A stretch of DNA of 64,000 nucleotides from Bradyrhizobium huanghuaihaiense. GTDB lineage: Bacteria > Pseudomonadota > Alphaproteobacteria > Rhizobiales > Xanthobacteraceae. The position numbers were made by a program, and so were the translations under genes. Below the pieces are notes generated by a model. The model ran no database searches and had not been told where the DNA came from. It saw only the letters and a program-made list of their open reading frames with translations. Of this stretch, positions 16,799 to 25,231 are shown in pieces (positions within the stretch are counted from its first letter, which is position 1; each line of letters opens with the position of its first letter). The DNA lies in NCBI RefSeq assembly GCF_007830635.1, contig NZ_VLLA01000031.1, forward strand, positions 1 to 64,000. Direction: 5' to 3'.

Positions 16799-17446
16799 AT
16801 GCCATTGGCAAGAGAAGCCGTCGAGCTGCTGGTCCAGGCGGCGCGGGCTTGGTATTTCGAAGGCAATCAGCATGGATTGCGCGATCGGGAATGGATGGCG
16901 CTGCGGTTTCTCGGCCGCGCCAACAGGTTTTCGCGCACACCGTCCGCGCTCGCCGGCTTCATCGGCGCCACCAGGGCGACGGCATCGCAGATCGTGAAGA
17001 CGCTGGAGAGCAAGTCCTTCCTGGTGCGCAAGCCCTCGCATGAGGACAAGCGCTCCGTGGTGCTCCATGTCACCGCGCAGGGCGAGAAGTGCCTGAGCCA
17101 GCACGATCCGATCAACCACGTGGTGAATGCGGTCACGGCGCTCGGGACCGACGAGTGCATCCGCTTGCGCGACTCGCTGCGGGAGATCCTCAATCATCTC
17201 GACGCCGCTCATCAGCGACTCGACGCCAGCATCTGCCGGGACTGCATGTTTCTCGCCGAACGCAGCCCAGGCCTCGGACCAGCCGCGGCAAAGGGACGTA
17301 CAACCGCCGAGTTCATGTGCCGGTTGTATCGCGCCCCTGTTTCGCTCGAGGAGACCGAGCTGCTCTGCACCAGCTTCGAGCGCACCCGCGACCGCCCCAA
17401 GATCGAGGAGCATCTCGATCGCGCGCGCGTGGCAAGCCAGGGCTGA
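16799..17446 (+). CDS. MarR family transcriptional regulator
   Basis: A 215-residue regulator with a central winged helix (about residues 25-105): FLGRANRFSRTPSALAGFIGATRATASQIVKTLESKSFLVRKPSHEDKRSVVLHVTAQG, where the recognition helix and the wing residues (D-K-R) match MarR. The C-terminal 100 residues are unusual for the family and carry three cysteines close together (about C160, C163 and C183 region: ICRDCMF, FMCRLY), which could bind metal or sense thiol state. Ribosome site GAGGTAGGAA precedes the ATG. Neighbours give no target; the gene stands alone. Confidence 0.85.
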   Translation: MPLAREAVELLVQAARAWYFEGNQHGLRDREWMALRFLGRANRFSRTPSALAGFIGATRATASQIVKTLESKSFLVRKPSHEDKRSVVLHVTAQGEKCLSQHDPINHVVNAVTALGTDECIRLRDSLREILNHLDAAHQRLDASICRDCMFLAERSPGLGPAAAKGRTTAEFMCRLYRAPVSLEETELLCTSFERTRDRPKIEEHLDRARVASQG

Positions 17447-17499
17447 GGCGCGCGCAATTTCCGGGAGGCAGCAGCGTCGCTCTTTCCGCTCGCATTTCC

Positions 17500-18060
17500 A
17501 ATTGCAGACACGCCTTCGCATCCTCGCGGCTGATTTCGCCCGAGCTTTGCGTCGTCGCTCCGTCCTCTTGTCCAAGAGGGCGCAGGAAAGGCCGGGTGCC
17601 GGCTGGCACCCGCGGTCCGCTGCGCGAATGGGACACGCAGAGAAACCGCACAGCAGCATACAGGTGTAGCCAATCACTCGGCCTTCCCTGCGCGATGGTC
17701 GGACGGCTTATGCCGCGCTCTCCCGGGAGCCGAATTCCTTCTGGCCTCCCTCACGCTCACGGAATTCACCAGCACCGCGCCGGTTGACGCGACGCCGCAT
17801 CCGCAAGAGCTTGACCGTAGCAACGACGGCCGGGACCACACGGTTTTGCCGTACGCACGGCCCGCCATTTCGCCGCAGTTTTCGCAACTCCGTCGACGGA
17901 GCCGCAAACTTACAGACGAGACGAACCTGTCAGCGCCGTCCGTCCGCGCGAAGCCTTGGGCTCACGGAGAGCAATCCGCCCTGCCCACGCCTCTCACGCC
18001 CGACGCTGCCGCGTCCACCGCAAGCCCGACTCGCGAAAATGACGACCACATGATCGCCCC
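17500..18060. repeat. non-coding tract resembling a repeated Bradyrhizobium intergenic sequence
   Basis: This stretch has open frames in several phases but none looks like a protein family. From memory, its translations on the minus strand (for example around 17540-17620) look like short spurious proteins reported many times in Bradyrhizobium genomes, which implies a dispersed multicopy sequence of a few hundred bases. Only one copy is in the window, so the call cannot be verified here. A possible structured RNA is also open. Confidence 0.4.
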
Positions 18061-18178
18061 TCAAGGATGAGCCGGGATGGGCGACAAATACGATATTTCC
18101 GAATTTCGGTAAAGCGGAATATTTTTGCGCGGGCGGATTGACAGCCGGGTGGGTGTTTTGCCCGTCGGGTCAACCAGC

Positions 18179-18262
18179 GTCCCGTAGCCCGGATGAGCGC
18201 AGCGACATCCGGACCTTCGCGAGAATTCCCGGGTATCGCTGCGCTCACCCGGGCTACGGGAC
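18179..18262. repeat. large imperfect palindrome, dispersed-repeat type
   Basis: An 84-bp element whose two ends are mirror images: CCCGTAGCCCGGATGAGCGC (18181-18200) against the reverse complement near 18236-18260, which carries GCTGCGCTCACCCGGGCTAC. Differences and the asymmetric centre (ATCCGGACCTTCGCGAGAATTC) give an imperfect long hairpin. The core, a GCGCAGCGA/TCGCTGCGC stem, is a type I recognise as widespread in Bradyrhizobium intergenic DNA. It lies beyond the porin terminator. Confidence 0.6.
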
Positions 18263-18291
18263 TTCGGCGCTCCCGGTCGCATCTGCACAAC

Positions 18292-18321
18292 AAAAAACAC
18301 CCGGCGGTTTCCCGCCGGGTG
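18292..18321 (-). terminator. intrinsic terminator of the porin gene
   Basis: On the minus strand, CACCCGGCGG (complement of 18312-18321) pairs with CCGCCGGGTG (complement of 18298-18307), with a 4-nt loop, followed by six T residues (complement of 18292-18297). It lies 25 bp after the porin stop at 18346. Confidence 0.92.
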
Positions 18322-18345
18322 CTCATTCAGATCTTTCGACAGATC

Positions 18346-19920
18346 TTACCAGTTGCGCTGAGCGCGGAGGATCATCGCGATCGAGTCCTGATCCTTCAGC
18401 TCGTAGGTCGCGGCCGGCTTGGCGGTCGTGCTGGACGGCGCGATGGCAACCACGCCAGAATACTTCTGGTCGAGGTGCGTCCAGGAGAGGTCGGCCGAGA
18501 AGGTCAGGTTCTTGACCGGGGTCCAGCGGGTGACGATACCGAGCTGGCCGATCGCGAAGTCCGGGTTACACGAGGTGACACCAGCCAGGCTGCCGAACGT
18601 GCCGCCAGCACCACCGGCGCCGCAGATCGAGGTCTTGGCCAGCGTGCCGAACTGGGCCTGAGCATAGGCACCGTAGAGCGCCGAGTTCCAGTAGGGATCC
18701 CAGTTGTGGGTGTAGGCGCCGCGGAAGCCCCAGGTCTTGACGGTTTCCTGCGAGCTGCCGGTCACGAAGACGGTGTCAGGAGCGTTGGCGAAGCCGACGC
18801 TGCCGTAGGCCGTGCTCGAGCTACCGAACAGCGCGTAGCTGCTGCCCGACAGGTTCTGGAAGTTGTAGCGGGTCGCACCGTCGGTGTAGACGCCCTGGAT
18901 GTTGATCGTGTCACCCGCGCCGGTCGGGATGTTCTTGATCGACAGAGCGAGCTGAACCGCCCAGCCCCACTTGTCGTCGGGGTGACCGGTGGTTTCGGTC
19001 GCGCCGTAATAGCCCACGTGGTTGTCATGCGCAGCCACCGACGCCTGGAACAGGCCCCAGGCCTGGTCGACACGCACCTGACCCACGAGGTTCGGCGAAC
19101 GCGAGCCGCCGATTGCGTTGGTGCCGTACGAGCCGCCGAGGATGCCAGAGGCGGTCGCGCCGGTCATGTTGAGGTTGCCGGCCTGATAGTACGCGGTCGC
19201 ATCTTCAGCCGAGAACGACGCCGTCACGCCCTGGCCGAAATCGGCCGTGTAGGTGAACTGGGTGACGCCGGTCACGGTGCCGCTGCCGCCGACGAGGTTG
19301 TCGGTGATGTTGCCGGGATAGTTGGTCCAGGGCGCGTCGAACTGGGACACGGCCTTACCCATCGTGAAGCCAGCGAACTGGATGAAGGCGTAGTACACGC
19401 CGAGCGCACCGGCCGAGGTGTTGCCGTCGGTGCCGTTGACGTTGCCGCTGCCCGAGCCGACGAGGCCGGTGCCAGCAGCGTTCAGACCGAGCGTACCGCT
19501 GTACTGGGTCGCACCCGTCGCCGAACCGGTGGGCGTATAGTTGCCGGTCGTCCAGGTGAACACGCCGTCGAAGAAGGTACGGACCACGCCGTATTCGGTG
19601 GCCGTACGCGTGTCGATGTTCAGGTCTTCACGAGCGCGGAAGGTGTAGTAGTTCATCAGGCGGTTGCGCGCACCGGCAGTACCGCTCTGGTTCGGGTTGA
19701 AGTCCGAGTTGGAGCCCAGCACGGCGTCAGCGCGCAGGTAACCACCGAGCTTGATGCAGGTGTCGGTGCCCGGGATGTAGTAGAAGCCGGCGCCGTACAG
19801 CGAGCAGACCTTCACGTATTCGACCGCCTTGGCCTTCACGGGGAGATCGGCTGCGAACGCACCGGAGACGGCCATCAGGCCGGCTGCCGAGCCGAGAAAG
19901 AGCGTCTTCGTCAACTTCAT
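18346..19920 (-). CDS. alphaproteobacterial outer-membrane porin (Porin_2 type)
   Basis: A 524-residue beta-barrel porin. The signal peptide MKLTKTLFLGSAAGLMAVSG-AFA is followed by ADLPVKAKAVEYVKVCSLYGAGFYYIPGTDTCIKLGGYLRADAVLG, a start shared by rhizobial porins of Pfam Porin_2, and a C-terminal MILRAQRNW with the terminal aromatic residue used for barrel insertion. Two cysteines near the N-terminus (VCSLYG and DTCIKLGG) are typical. It should form a trimeric general diffusion pore. Long 5' region (19921-20160) and own terminator suggest a strongly expressed single gene. Its length is at the high end for the family. Confidence 0.93.
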   Translation of the reverse strand: MKLTKTLFLGSAAGLMAVSGAFAADLPVKAKAVEYVKVCSLYGAGFYYIPGTDTCIKLGGYLRADAVLGSNSDFNPNQSGTAGARNRLMNYYTFRAREDLNIDTRTATEYGVVRTFFDGVFTWTTGNYTPTGSATGATQYSGTLGLNAAGTGLVGSGSGNVNGTDGNTSAGALGVYYAFIQFAGFTMGKAVSQFDAPWTNYPGNITDNLVGGSGTVTGVTQFTYTADFGQGVTASFSAEDATAYYQAGNLNMTGATASGILGGSYGTNAIGGSRSPNLVGQVRVDQAWGLFQASVAAHDNHVGYYGATETTGHPDDKWGWAVQLALSIKNIPTGAGDTINIQGVYTDGATRYNFQNLSGSSYALFGSSSTAYGSVGFANAPDTVFVTGSSQETVKTWGFRGAYTHNWDPYWNSALYGAYAQAQFGTLAKTSICGAGGAGGTFGSLAGVTSCNPDFAIGQLGIVTRWTPVKNLTFSADLSWTHLDQKYSGVVAIAPSSTTAKPAATYELKDQDSIAMILRAQRNW

Positions 19921-20438
19921 TAGATAAACCTCCAGGTCGGTTCAGGGGGCTCGGCTCCTCGGTGGAGGCCGCTTGACCCTCTCAATTTCCGTTCAATTCA
20001 GGTCCGCACTGAAGGTCCGGACTGAAACGACAGCGAGGTGCCCCCCCTCCGTCGTGGATTCACATATAGTTTATAAAAACAATGGCCTCAATTCATTGAT
20101 TTGATGAAGCGCAAGTTCGGAAAAGGCTGTTGCCTGCAAGCAACAGGAGACGCGGGGCGCGGTACAAGCAACTGAAATAAAAGAAAAAGCCCTCAGGGGG
20201 CATCCCGAGGGCTTTCTTGGAGGTCTCACATCGCCGTCCGTTGACAGTGGTCAAGAGCAGCAAATTCTGAGTGAAAGAGACGTAACTCAATTAATTGTTT
20301 TCTGCAAGTATTAAGTGCCGGCACGATTCCCAAATGAAGTGTTCCACGCAACGATAGGCGAGACGGCTTGCCAATATCCCGGTACAAGATCGATCAAGAC
20401 AAAAAGAAAAATGATCGAGGCCAACGGGGGGAAGCCAC
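19921..20438. other. intergenic region between porin and a MarR gene
   Basis: This 518-bp divergent region is AT-rich in its middle and holds the promoter and long leader of the porin (minus) and the promoter of the MarR gene (plus). It also contains a terminator-like hairpin at 20186-20215 with no gene in front of it, and a small CTGTTGC/GCAACAG hairpin (20127-20147). The open frame at 20093-20290 (minus) is rich in unlikely residues and I do not count it as a gene. Confidence 0.5.
20186..20215 (-). terminator. orphan intrinsic terminator
   Basis: A 9-bp stem AAAGCCCTC (20186-20194) with GAGGGCTTT (20207-20215) is followed on the minus strand by a T-rich run (complement of 20178-20186). No recognised gene lies upstream of it on that strand before the divergent MarR gene, so the transcript it would end is unknown; a small RNA from 20220-20430 is one option. 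Confidence 0.55.
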
Positions 20439-20918
20439 ATGATCGAGAAGAAGCTTGACCGGGCGATCACGGACTTCATCTGGAATATCGTTGAAATCCA
20501 CTCGCAGCTGGAGGACATCCACAGCAGCTGGGCCGGACTGCTGGGCATCACCGAGCCGCAATGGCTGATCCTGATGGCCATCACCGAGCTGGACGAGGGA
20601 CGAGGCGTCGCCGGAATCGACATTGCGAACAAGCTGCGGATCCACCCCGCCTTCGTAACCAACCAGACCAAGAGTCTCGAGAAGGGCGGCTTCCTGTTGC
20701 GACGGCCGGCGGCCGACGACGCCCGCTTCGTTCTGATGTCGCTGACGGAAAAGGCGACAACGGACATCGAAAAACTGTCCAAGCGGAAGCTCGCCCTGAA
20801 TTCGACCATGTTCAACGAGCTCGACGAGAAGACCCTCGCCGATCTGAATGCCGCGCTCGCGACCATCGCCAAGAATGCCCGGCTCGCTGCACGGCTGCTG
20901 GCCATCGACGTGTCGTGA
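20439..20918 (+). CDS. MarR family transcriptional regulator
   Basis: A 159-residue winged-helix regulator. The N-terminal helix (residues 1-40) leads to the DNA-binding domain with GITEPQWLILMAITELDEGRGVAGIDIANKLRIHPAFVTNQTKSLEKGGFLLRRPAADDARFVLMSLTEKA (about 35-110), where the wing D-A-R-F follows the MarR pattern. The C-terminal helices form the dimer interface. It lies 121 bp before the convergent hydrolase-like gene and about 520 bp from the divergent porin, so the porin is a candidate target. The ligand is unknown. Confidence 0.88.
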   Translation: MIEKKLDRAITDFIWNIVEIHSQLEDIHSSWAGLLGITEPQWLILMAITELDEGRGVAGIDIANKLRIHPAFVTNQTKSLEKGGFLLRRPAADDARFVLMSLTEKATTDIEKLSKRKLALNSTMFNELDEKTLADLNAALATIAKNARLAARLLAIDVS

Positions 20919-21053
20919 TCCGCGGCTCTTCCCGACGCAGCCAAGGCGCGACGGCATGGGAAGGAATCCTCGGCGCGCATCAGGCCGTTGTCCCCATATG
21001 ACTGTGCCGCGTTCGCCGCGAGAAGACCGCGGTTCAGTCATGCCGCTCACGCG

Positions 21054-22136
21054 CTAGAGATAGGTGACGGGGTCGAGGCGACGAGCCGCTCCAAGTTTGG
21101 CGTCGAGCCACTCGAAAATGAAGTCATCCACCGTGACGAAGTTCTCGACCTCGCCCAGAGGATACGGGATGCGGTTCGGCACGACGACCGAGCAGTCCGC
21201 TCCGGCCTGACGATAGCCGGCTTGCAGCTCGAGCGCCTCCTGCTCGCGCATCATCGAGCGGCTGCCGACCACCATGAGAAGCGGGCAGGCCATCCGGCGC
21301 GACGACGGCAGCGGACGCATCGGGACTTCGCCCGCGGCAACCTGCTCAACGCCTGTCATCCAATGAACCGATGCACGCTGCGTGACCAGCCGCAAAAGGC
21401 CGCCGTCGCACACGGCGGCGGCTATCCTGCGATCCGAGAGGACGAGGCGGGAGGCATGACTGGCGCCCGCCCCTTCGCCGTAGATCGCGATCCGCTGCGC
21501 GTCGACATCCGGGCGAGCCTCCAGATAGTCCAGCCAGCATTGGAGGATATGCTCCTGTTTGAGCGGGCGACGAACAGGCGAATTGCCGGGATCGATGAGC
21601 AGAAGCGACATGTTCCGGCGCAGCGCGGCGGGCAACAGCCTGCTCACCATCGAGGCCAGGGTGATGTCCTCGTCGGCGACGCAGATGACCGCGGGCGCGG
21701 AAGGCCCGTGACGGAGCGCCGGCAGGAAGTAACCGGTCAACGCGCCCTGATCGAAGCCGTCAATCTCGACGCGCTCGATCGCGTGAACCGCATCGTCCGC
21801 GAAGCTTCTCAGGCTGAGACTGACCTTGTCCGCGAAGTCGGCGCTCGCCAGATCTCCCGGAGACGACAGGCTTCGCGCGACTTCGAACGCCATGAGCGCG
21901 CACATCCATGCTTCGCGCGCGATCCGGCCGGCACCATCTGCGCGCGCGGATTCGGCGGAGCTCCGATAGTCTTCCGCGAGCCTCAACCAGTCTGAAACCC
22001 ACAGATGCCTGTGCGCCTCACGCGCGAGCTCCGCGACAGACAGACTTTCGAAGAATTCGGACGCGCGCTTTCGCAAGCGTACCAGGCCTCCGCCGGCGCC
22101 ATCGCTGGCGCCGTGAGGCCAATAATGACCTTCCAT
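21054..22136 (-). CDS. alpha/beta-hydrolase-like protein lacking the nucleophile serine
   Basis: 360 residues. After about 120 helical residues, an alpha/beta-hydrolase fold is visible: VEIDGFDQGALTGYFLPAL, then PAVICVADEDITLASM, and the nucleophile elbow region RIAIYGEGAGASHASRLVL. In active esterases of the FrsA/dihydropseudooxynicotine-hydrolase type this elbow is G-x-S-x-G; here it reads G220-E221-G222-A223-G224, with Gly in place of Ser, so catalysis by the usual triad is unlikely. A Ser two residues later (S226) does not fit the elbow. The protein has no signal peptide or membrane span. Neighbours give no hint. It may be a non-enzymatic or altered-mechanism member. Confidence 0.7.
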   Translation of the reverse strand: MEGHYWPHGASDGAGGGLVRLRKRASEFFESLSVAELAREAHRHLWVSDWLRLAEDYRSSAESARADGAGRIAREAWMCALMAFEVARSLSSPGDLASADFADKVSLSLRSFADDAVHAIERVEIDGFDQGALTGYFLPALRHGPSAPAVICVADEDITLASMVSRLLPAALRRNMSLLLIDPGNSPVRRPLKQEHILQCWLDYLEARPDVDAQRIAIYGEGAGASHASRLVLSDRRIAAAVCDGGLLRLVTQRASVHWMTGVEQVAAGEVPMRPLPSSRRMACPLLMVVGSRSMMREQEALELQAGYRQAGADCSVVVPNRIPYPLGEVENFVTVDDFIFEWLDAKLGAARRLDPVTYL

Positions 22137-23027
22137 TTCTTTCCCCGAACGGCGCCGTCAGCGATTGGCCAGACTTGCCGGCTGCGCCGTCAGCGCAACG
22201 CCGTGCACGCCTGCTCGATGCGATCCCAGGCGTACCTGGTCGCGTGCATCACGCTTGCGTCTGCTGATGCTGTCGGCCTCGTCGATGTGTTTCGCTGCCA
22301 TTCCGCGCAGGGGCAGAGCACCCCCCGCGCGGGATCGAGCCTTAGGTGAAGCGAAATCCCATCCGATGTTCAGTTCGTCTTCGCTTCGCGCGGGCACTGG
22401 GCCACACGGTGTGCCGCCCCCATCAGTCGGTCTCAACACAAGTTGCACGCCGACTCCAACTCAATCGTCACGTCTCAGCTCCGTTGCTGATCTACAGTTA
22501 TGGCCCCGCGCCACTTTGCCATTTTTGCAGCCTTCCGTTTGCAGTTTTTTGTTGCGGCTAACGACTAAAATTTGGATGTCGTTTGATGACAGAAGAGGCA
22601 TGACCCGTATCGGCGTTTCATGAACTTCTTATGGGTACATGCGGCGCGCCGCCAATCACGGCAGCGACGACGGATGCGGCCGATTGCCGCTTCGTCGCTG
22701 ACGATCGTCTTCGCCCGGAATTCTGACTGTCGACGTGCCGGAAATCGACGAGTCGGCTCCCTGAGCGCGCTCATTCGCATACAAACATTCCGAACGTCCG
22801 GGAATAAACTTGTTTCAAGCAACGAGCGAATCTGCAGCCGTCGCCGGGCCGATTCGTCCGCGCTTCGGTGGCCACGGCGGGACCGGGGCTTGCCCGCCCT
22901 GCCGTCCGGCGCCTTGTATGCATTATCCCAGTTGCCATTGCCGGCCACTTCGCTTTACATGCCCGGCAAACGCCCCTCGGACGATGGCCGGGCGCAAAAA
23001 TCACATGACATCTCCAAGGGACGAAAC
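22137..23027. other. intergenic region without a recognised gene
   Basis: About 890 bp. The frames open here, including the extension in front of the dehydrogenase from 22620, have the composition of shadow frames. The stretch at 22490-22580 is AT-rich and could carry a promoter for the downstream dehydrogenase (start 23028), but I see no clear motif. Confidence 0.4.
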
Positions 23028-24092
23028 ATGGCGCGTAACATTCTGATTCTCGGGGCTTCCTACGGCTCCCTGCTGGGCACGAAGCTGCTGATGGCAGGGT
23101 ACAATGTGACCCTGGTCTGCCGCGCCAAGACTGCAGAGCTCATCAATCGCGACGGTACCGAGGTGCGCATCAAGTTGCGCGACGAGGCCGTGCACCGGGC
23201 AATCTTCTCGCGCAACCTGCCCGGCAAGCTCGATGCCGTGACGCCGGCCAACGTCGATCTCTCCCGTTACGATCTGGTTGGCCTGGCGATGCAGGAGCCG
23301 CAATACACCAACCACACGGTGCGCGTCCTCATGGTCAAGATCGCCGCGGCGAAGCTGCCGTGCCTGTCGATCATGAACATGCCGCCACTGCCCTACCTGA
23401 AGCGGATTCCGGCGCTTGCCGACATGGACCTCGAGGAGGCCTACACCAACGCGCAGGTGTGGGAGCGGTTCGAGCCGGGGCTGGTGACGCTGTGCTCGCC
23501 CGACCCGCAGGCCTTCCGCCCGCCGGAGGAAGCCGCGAACGTGCTTCATGTCGGCCTGCCCACCAATTTCAAGGCATCGGTCTTCGCGGACGAGAAGCAC
23601 AACAAGCTGTTGCGCGAGCTCGAAGCCGACATCGACGCGGTGACGCTCGACGGCCATGACGTGCCGGTGAAGCTGAAGGTGTTCGATTCCCTGTTCGTGC
23701 CGCTGGCGAAATGGTCGATGCTGCTCACCGGCAATTACCGCTGCATCACCCCGAACGAGCCGCAATCGATCCGCGACGCCGTGCATGGCGACCTCGCACG
23801 CTCGCAGACGATCTACGACCATGTCGATGCCCTCGCCCGCCGCCTCGGCGCCGATCCGCAGGACCAGGTGCCGTTCGCGAAATACGCCAAGGCCGCCGAA
23901 AGCCTGCTCAAGCCGTCATCGGCCGCGCGCGCGGTCGCGAGCGGCGCGCCCTTCATCGAGCGCGTCGACCTCCTGGTGAAGCTGATCTCGCATCAGCTCG
24001 GCGTGCCCAATGCCGAGATCGACCGCACGGTGGAGACCGTCGACCTGAAGCTGAACGAGAAGATCGTGCAGGGCGGATCCGGCGCACAGTAG
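23028..24092 (+). CDS. ketopantoate-reductase-like NAD(P)-dependent oxidoreductase
   Basis: 354 residues from ATG 23028 with AAGGGA upstream. The N-terminus ARNILILGASYGSLLGTKLLMAGYNVTLVCRA is a Rossmann dinucleotide-binding fold (GASYGSLLG, then an acid-free R/C end suggesting NADPH). The rest resembles the 2-dehydropantoate 2-reductase/opine-dehydrogenase superfamily, with a helical C-terminal domain (LDAVTPANVDLSRYDLVGLAMQEPQY; LKVFDSLFVPLAKWSMLLTGNYRC). The substrate is unknown and no pantothenate gene is near. The frame is open far upstream but that part is not protein-like. Confidence 0.7.
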   Translation: MARNILILGASYGSLLGTKLLMAGYNVTLVCRAKTAELINRDGTEVRIKLRDEAVHRAIFSRNLPGKLDAVTPANVDLSRYDLVGLAMQEPQYTNHTVRVLMVKIAAAKLPCLSIMNMPPLPYLKRIPALADMDLEEAYTNAQVWERFEPGLVTLCSPDPQAFRPPEEAANVLHVGLPTNFKASVFADEKHNKLLRELEADIDAVTLDGHDVPVKLKVFDSLFVPLAKWSMLLTGNYRCITPNEPQSIRDAVHGDLARSQTIYDHVDALARRLGADPQDQVPFAKYAKAAESLLKPSSAARAVASGAPFIERVDLLVKLISHQLGVPNAEIDRTVETVDLKLNEKIVQGGSGAQ

Positions 24093-24128
24093 CGGACCGG
24101 CGTCCGCACTTGCCGACGTCGCCGGCAT

Positions 24129-24713
24129 TCACGCGCTCAGGAAGGATTGAAGCCAGATCAGGCCGGTCACGGCGACGAGCGTGACCGCGCCGGTGCGCGT
24201 GATCAGGTCGGGCCGCCCGCGACGACGGGCACCATGGCCGAGCGTTGCACCCAGCGTCACCCACGCAGCGCCGGCCGTGACGATCAGAGACGCGATCATA
24301 CCGAGCCGGGGCAGCAGCTCGATCAGCCCGGCTTGAAGCGGCAGCAGCAGGAAGGCGAACACCATCGCCTTCGGATTCAAGAGCGTCGTAAGCAGCACCT
24401 GGCGGAACGTCACCACCGCGCCACGGCGCAGCTCGCGCGCGTTGACGCGCCAGAGCATGACGGCAAGGCCAAGGATGTAGACGGTCACCGCCACGCGGAG
24501 CACGACAGCCGCGAGCGGGATGCCGCTCACGACGGGCCCAAGCGCCAGCCGGAGCAGCACTATCGCCGCGAGATAGCCGCACAGCTCCGCCGCGAGCAGA
24601 TGGAGCGAGCGCGAGATGCCGATCCCTGCCCCCGATGTCGCGAGCAAGGTGTTGGTCGGTCCCGGCATGGCGAGAAGAAAACAGGTCGCCGTGAAGAAGG
24701 TCAGGAAGTTCAT
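24129..24713 (-). CDS. LysE family amino-acid exporter
   Basis: A 194-residue membrane protein from ATG 24713; the longer frame to 24905 adds a non-membrane stretch without family features. Helices are near residues 2-25, 36-60, 68-88, 112-135, 145-165 and 172-192. The motif FFTATCFLLAMPGPTNTLL near the start corresponds to the LysE/RhtB signature, in which a PGP motif lies in the first helix; LNPKAMVFAFLLLP is the second conserved block. It probably exports an amino acid or related small metabolite, with unknown specificity. It ends close to the convergent oxidoreductase gene (36 bp). Confidence 0.87.
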   Translation of the reverse strand: MNFLTFFTATCFLLAMPGPTNTLLATSGAGIGISRSLHLLAAELCGYLAAIVLLRLALGPVVSGIPLAAVVLRVAVTVYILGLAVMLWRVNARELRRGAVVTFRQVLLTTLLNPKAMVFAFLLLPLQAGLIELLPRLGMIASLIVTAGAAWVTLGATLGHGARRRGRPDLITRTGAVTLVAVTGLIWLQSFLSA

Positions 24714-25231
24714 GTCCTCGGCTAGCAGGCAACCCGCGGACCGGCCTTGATCTGGGTCATGCGATGATGGGGTGTCCCTGTCGTGCCACGACAGACTGTT
24801 CCCAGTGTGATGCAGCAGCAACGCGGCGCGATGTCCCGGTCCGCCGCTCCTCATCACGCAAATGTGTCGCCTCGCGCGGCGCGAGCGTACGCACCGCGAT
24901 ATCACGACTGCGTGACGACAATGCGTGTCGCGCCTTCACCGCTTGCGCTGCGCGGCGCCGAAATGGCAGCGTTTGAAGGCGAATTGAGCCGGGCCGCCAG
25001 CGTTTCGCGTTTGCAACCGACATCGCAGGCGATCGTGACCGCCTGCCTGATCCCGCATTTGCGCAAGTGCAGCATGCGTGCGTGTCGGGCCCGGCTTGTT
25101 TGTTTGGCAAAAAGGAGAAAGATAGCTTTTGGAGTAAGCCATTACTTTCACAACCGGCAACCCGCCGCCTCTCCCGACACCGTCCTGCGATGCCGGCGGC
25201 CGGGATCGCACGACAACAACAAGAACAGACG
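24714..25231. other. intergenic region without a recognised gene
   Basis: About 520 bp between the divergent LysE and YkgJ genes. It should hold both promoters. I see no inverted repeat or RNA that I could defend. The open frames here are not family-like. Confidence 0.35.

Noticed and set aside
18193..19923. 576-residue open frame on the plus strand opposite the porin
   Set aside because: Antisense to a clear porin, with Gly/Arg/Val-rich shadow composition and no ribosome site of note.
20093..20290. 65-residue open frame between the porin and the MarR gene, minus strand
   Set aside because: It contains the terminator hairpin, has no ribosome site, and its composition is not protein-like.
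22620..23027. N-terminal extension of the ketopantoate-reductase-like protein
   Set aside because: The extension is Arg/Ser-rich without any fold signature, and the Rossmann motif begins right after the ATG at 23028, which has a ribosome site.
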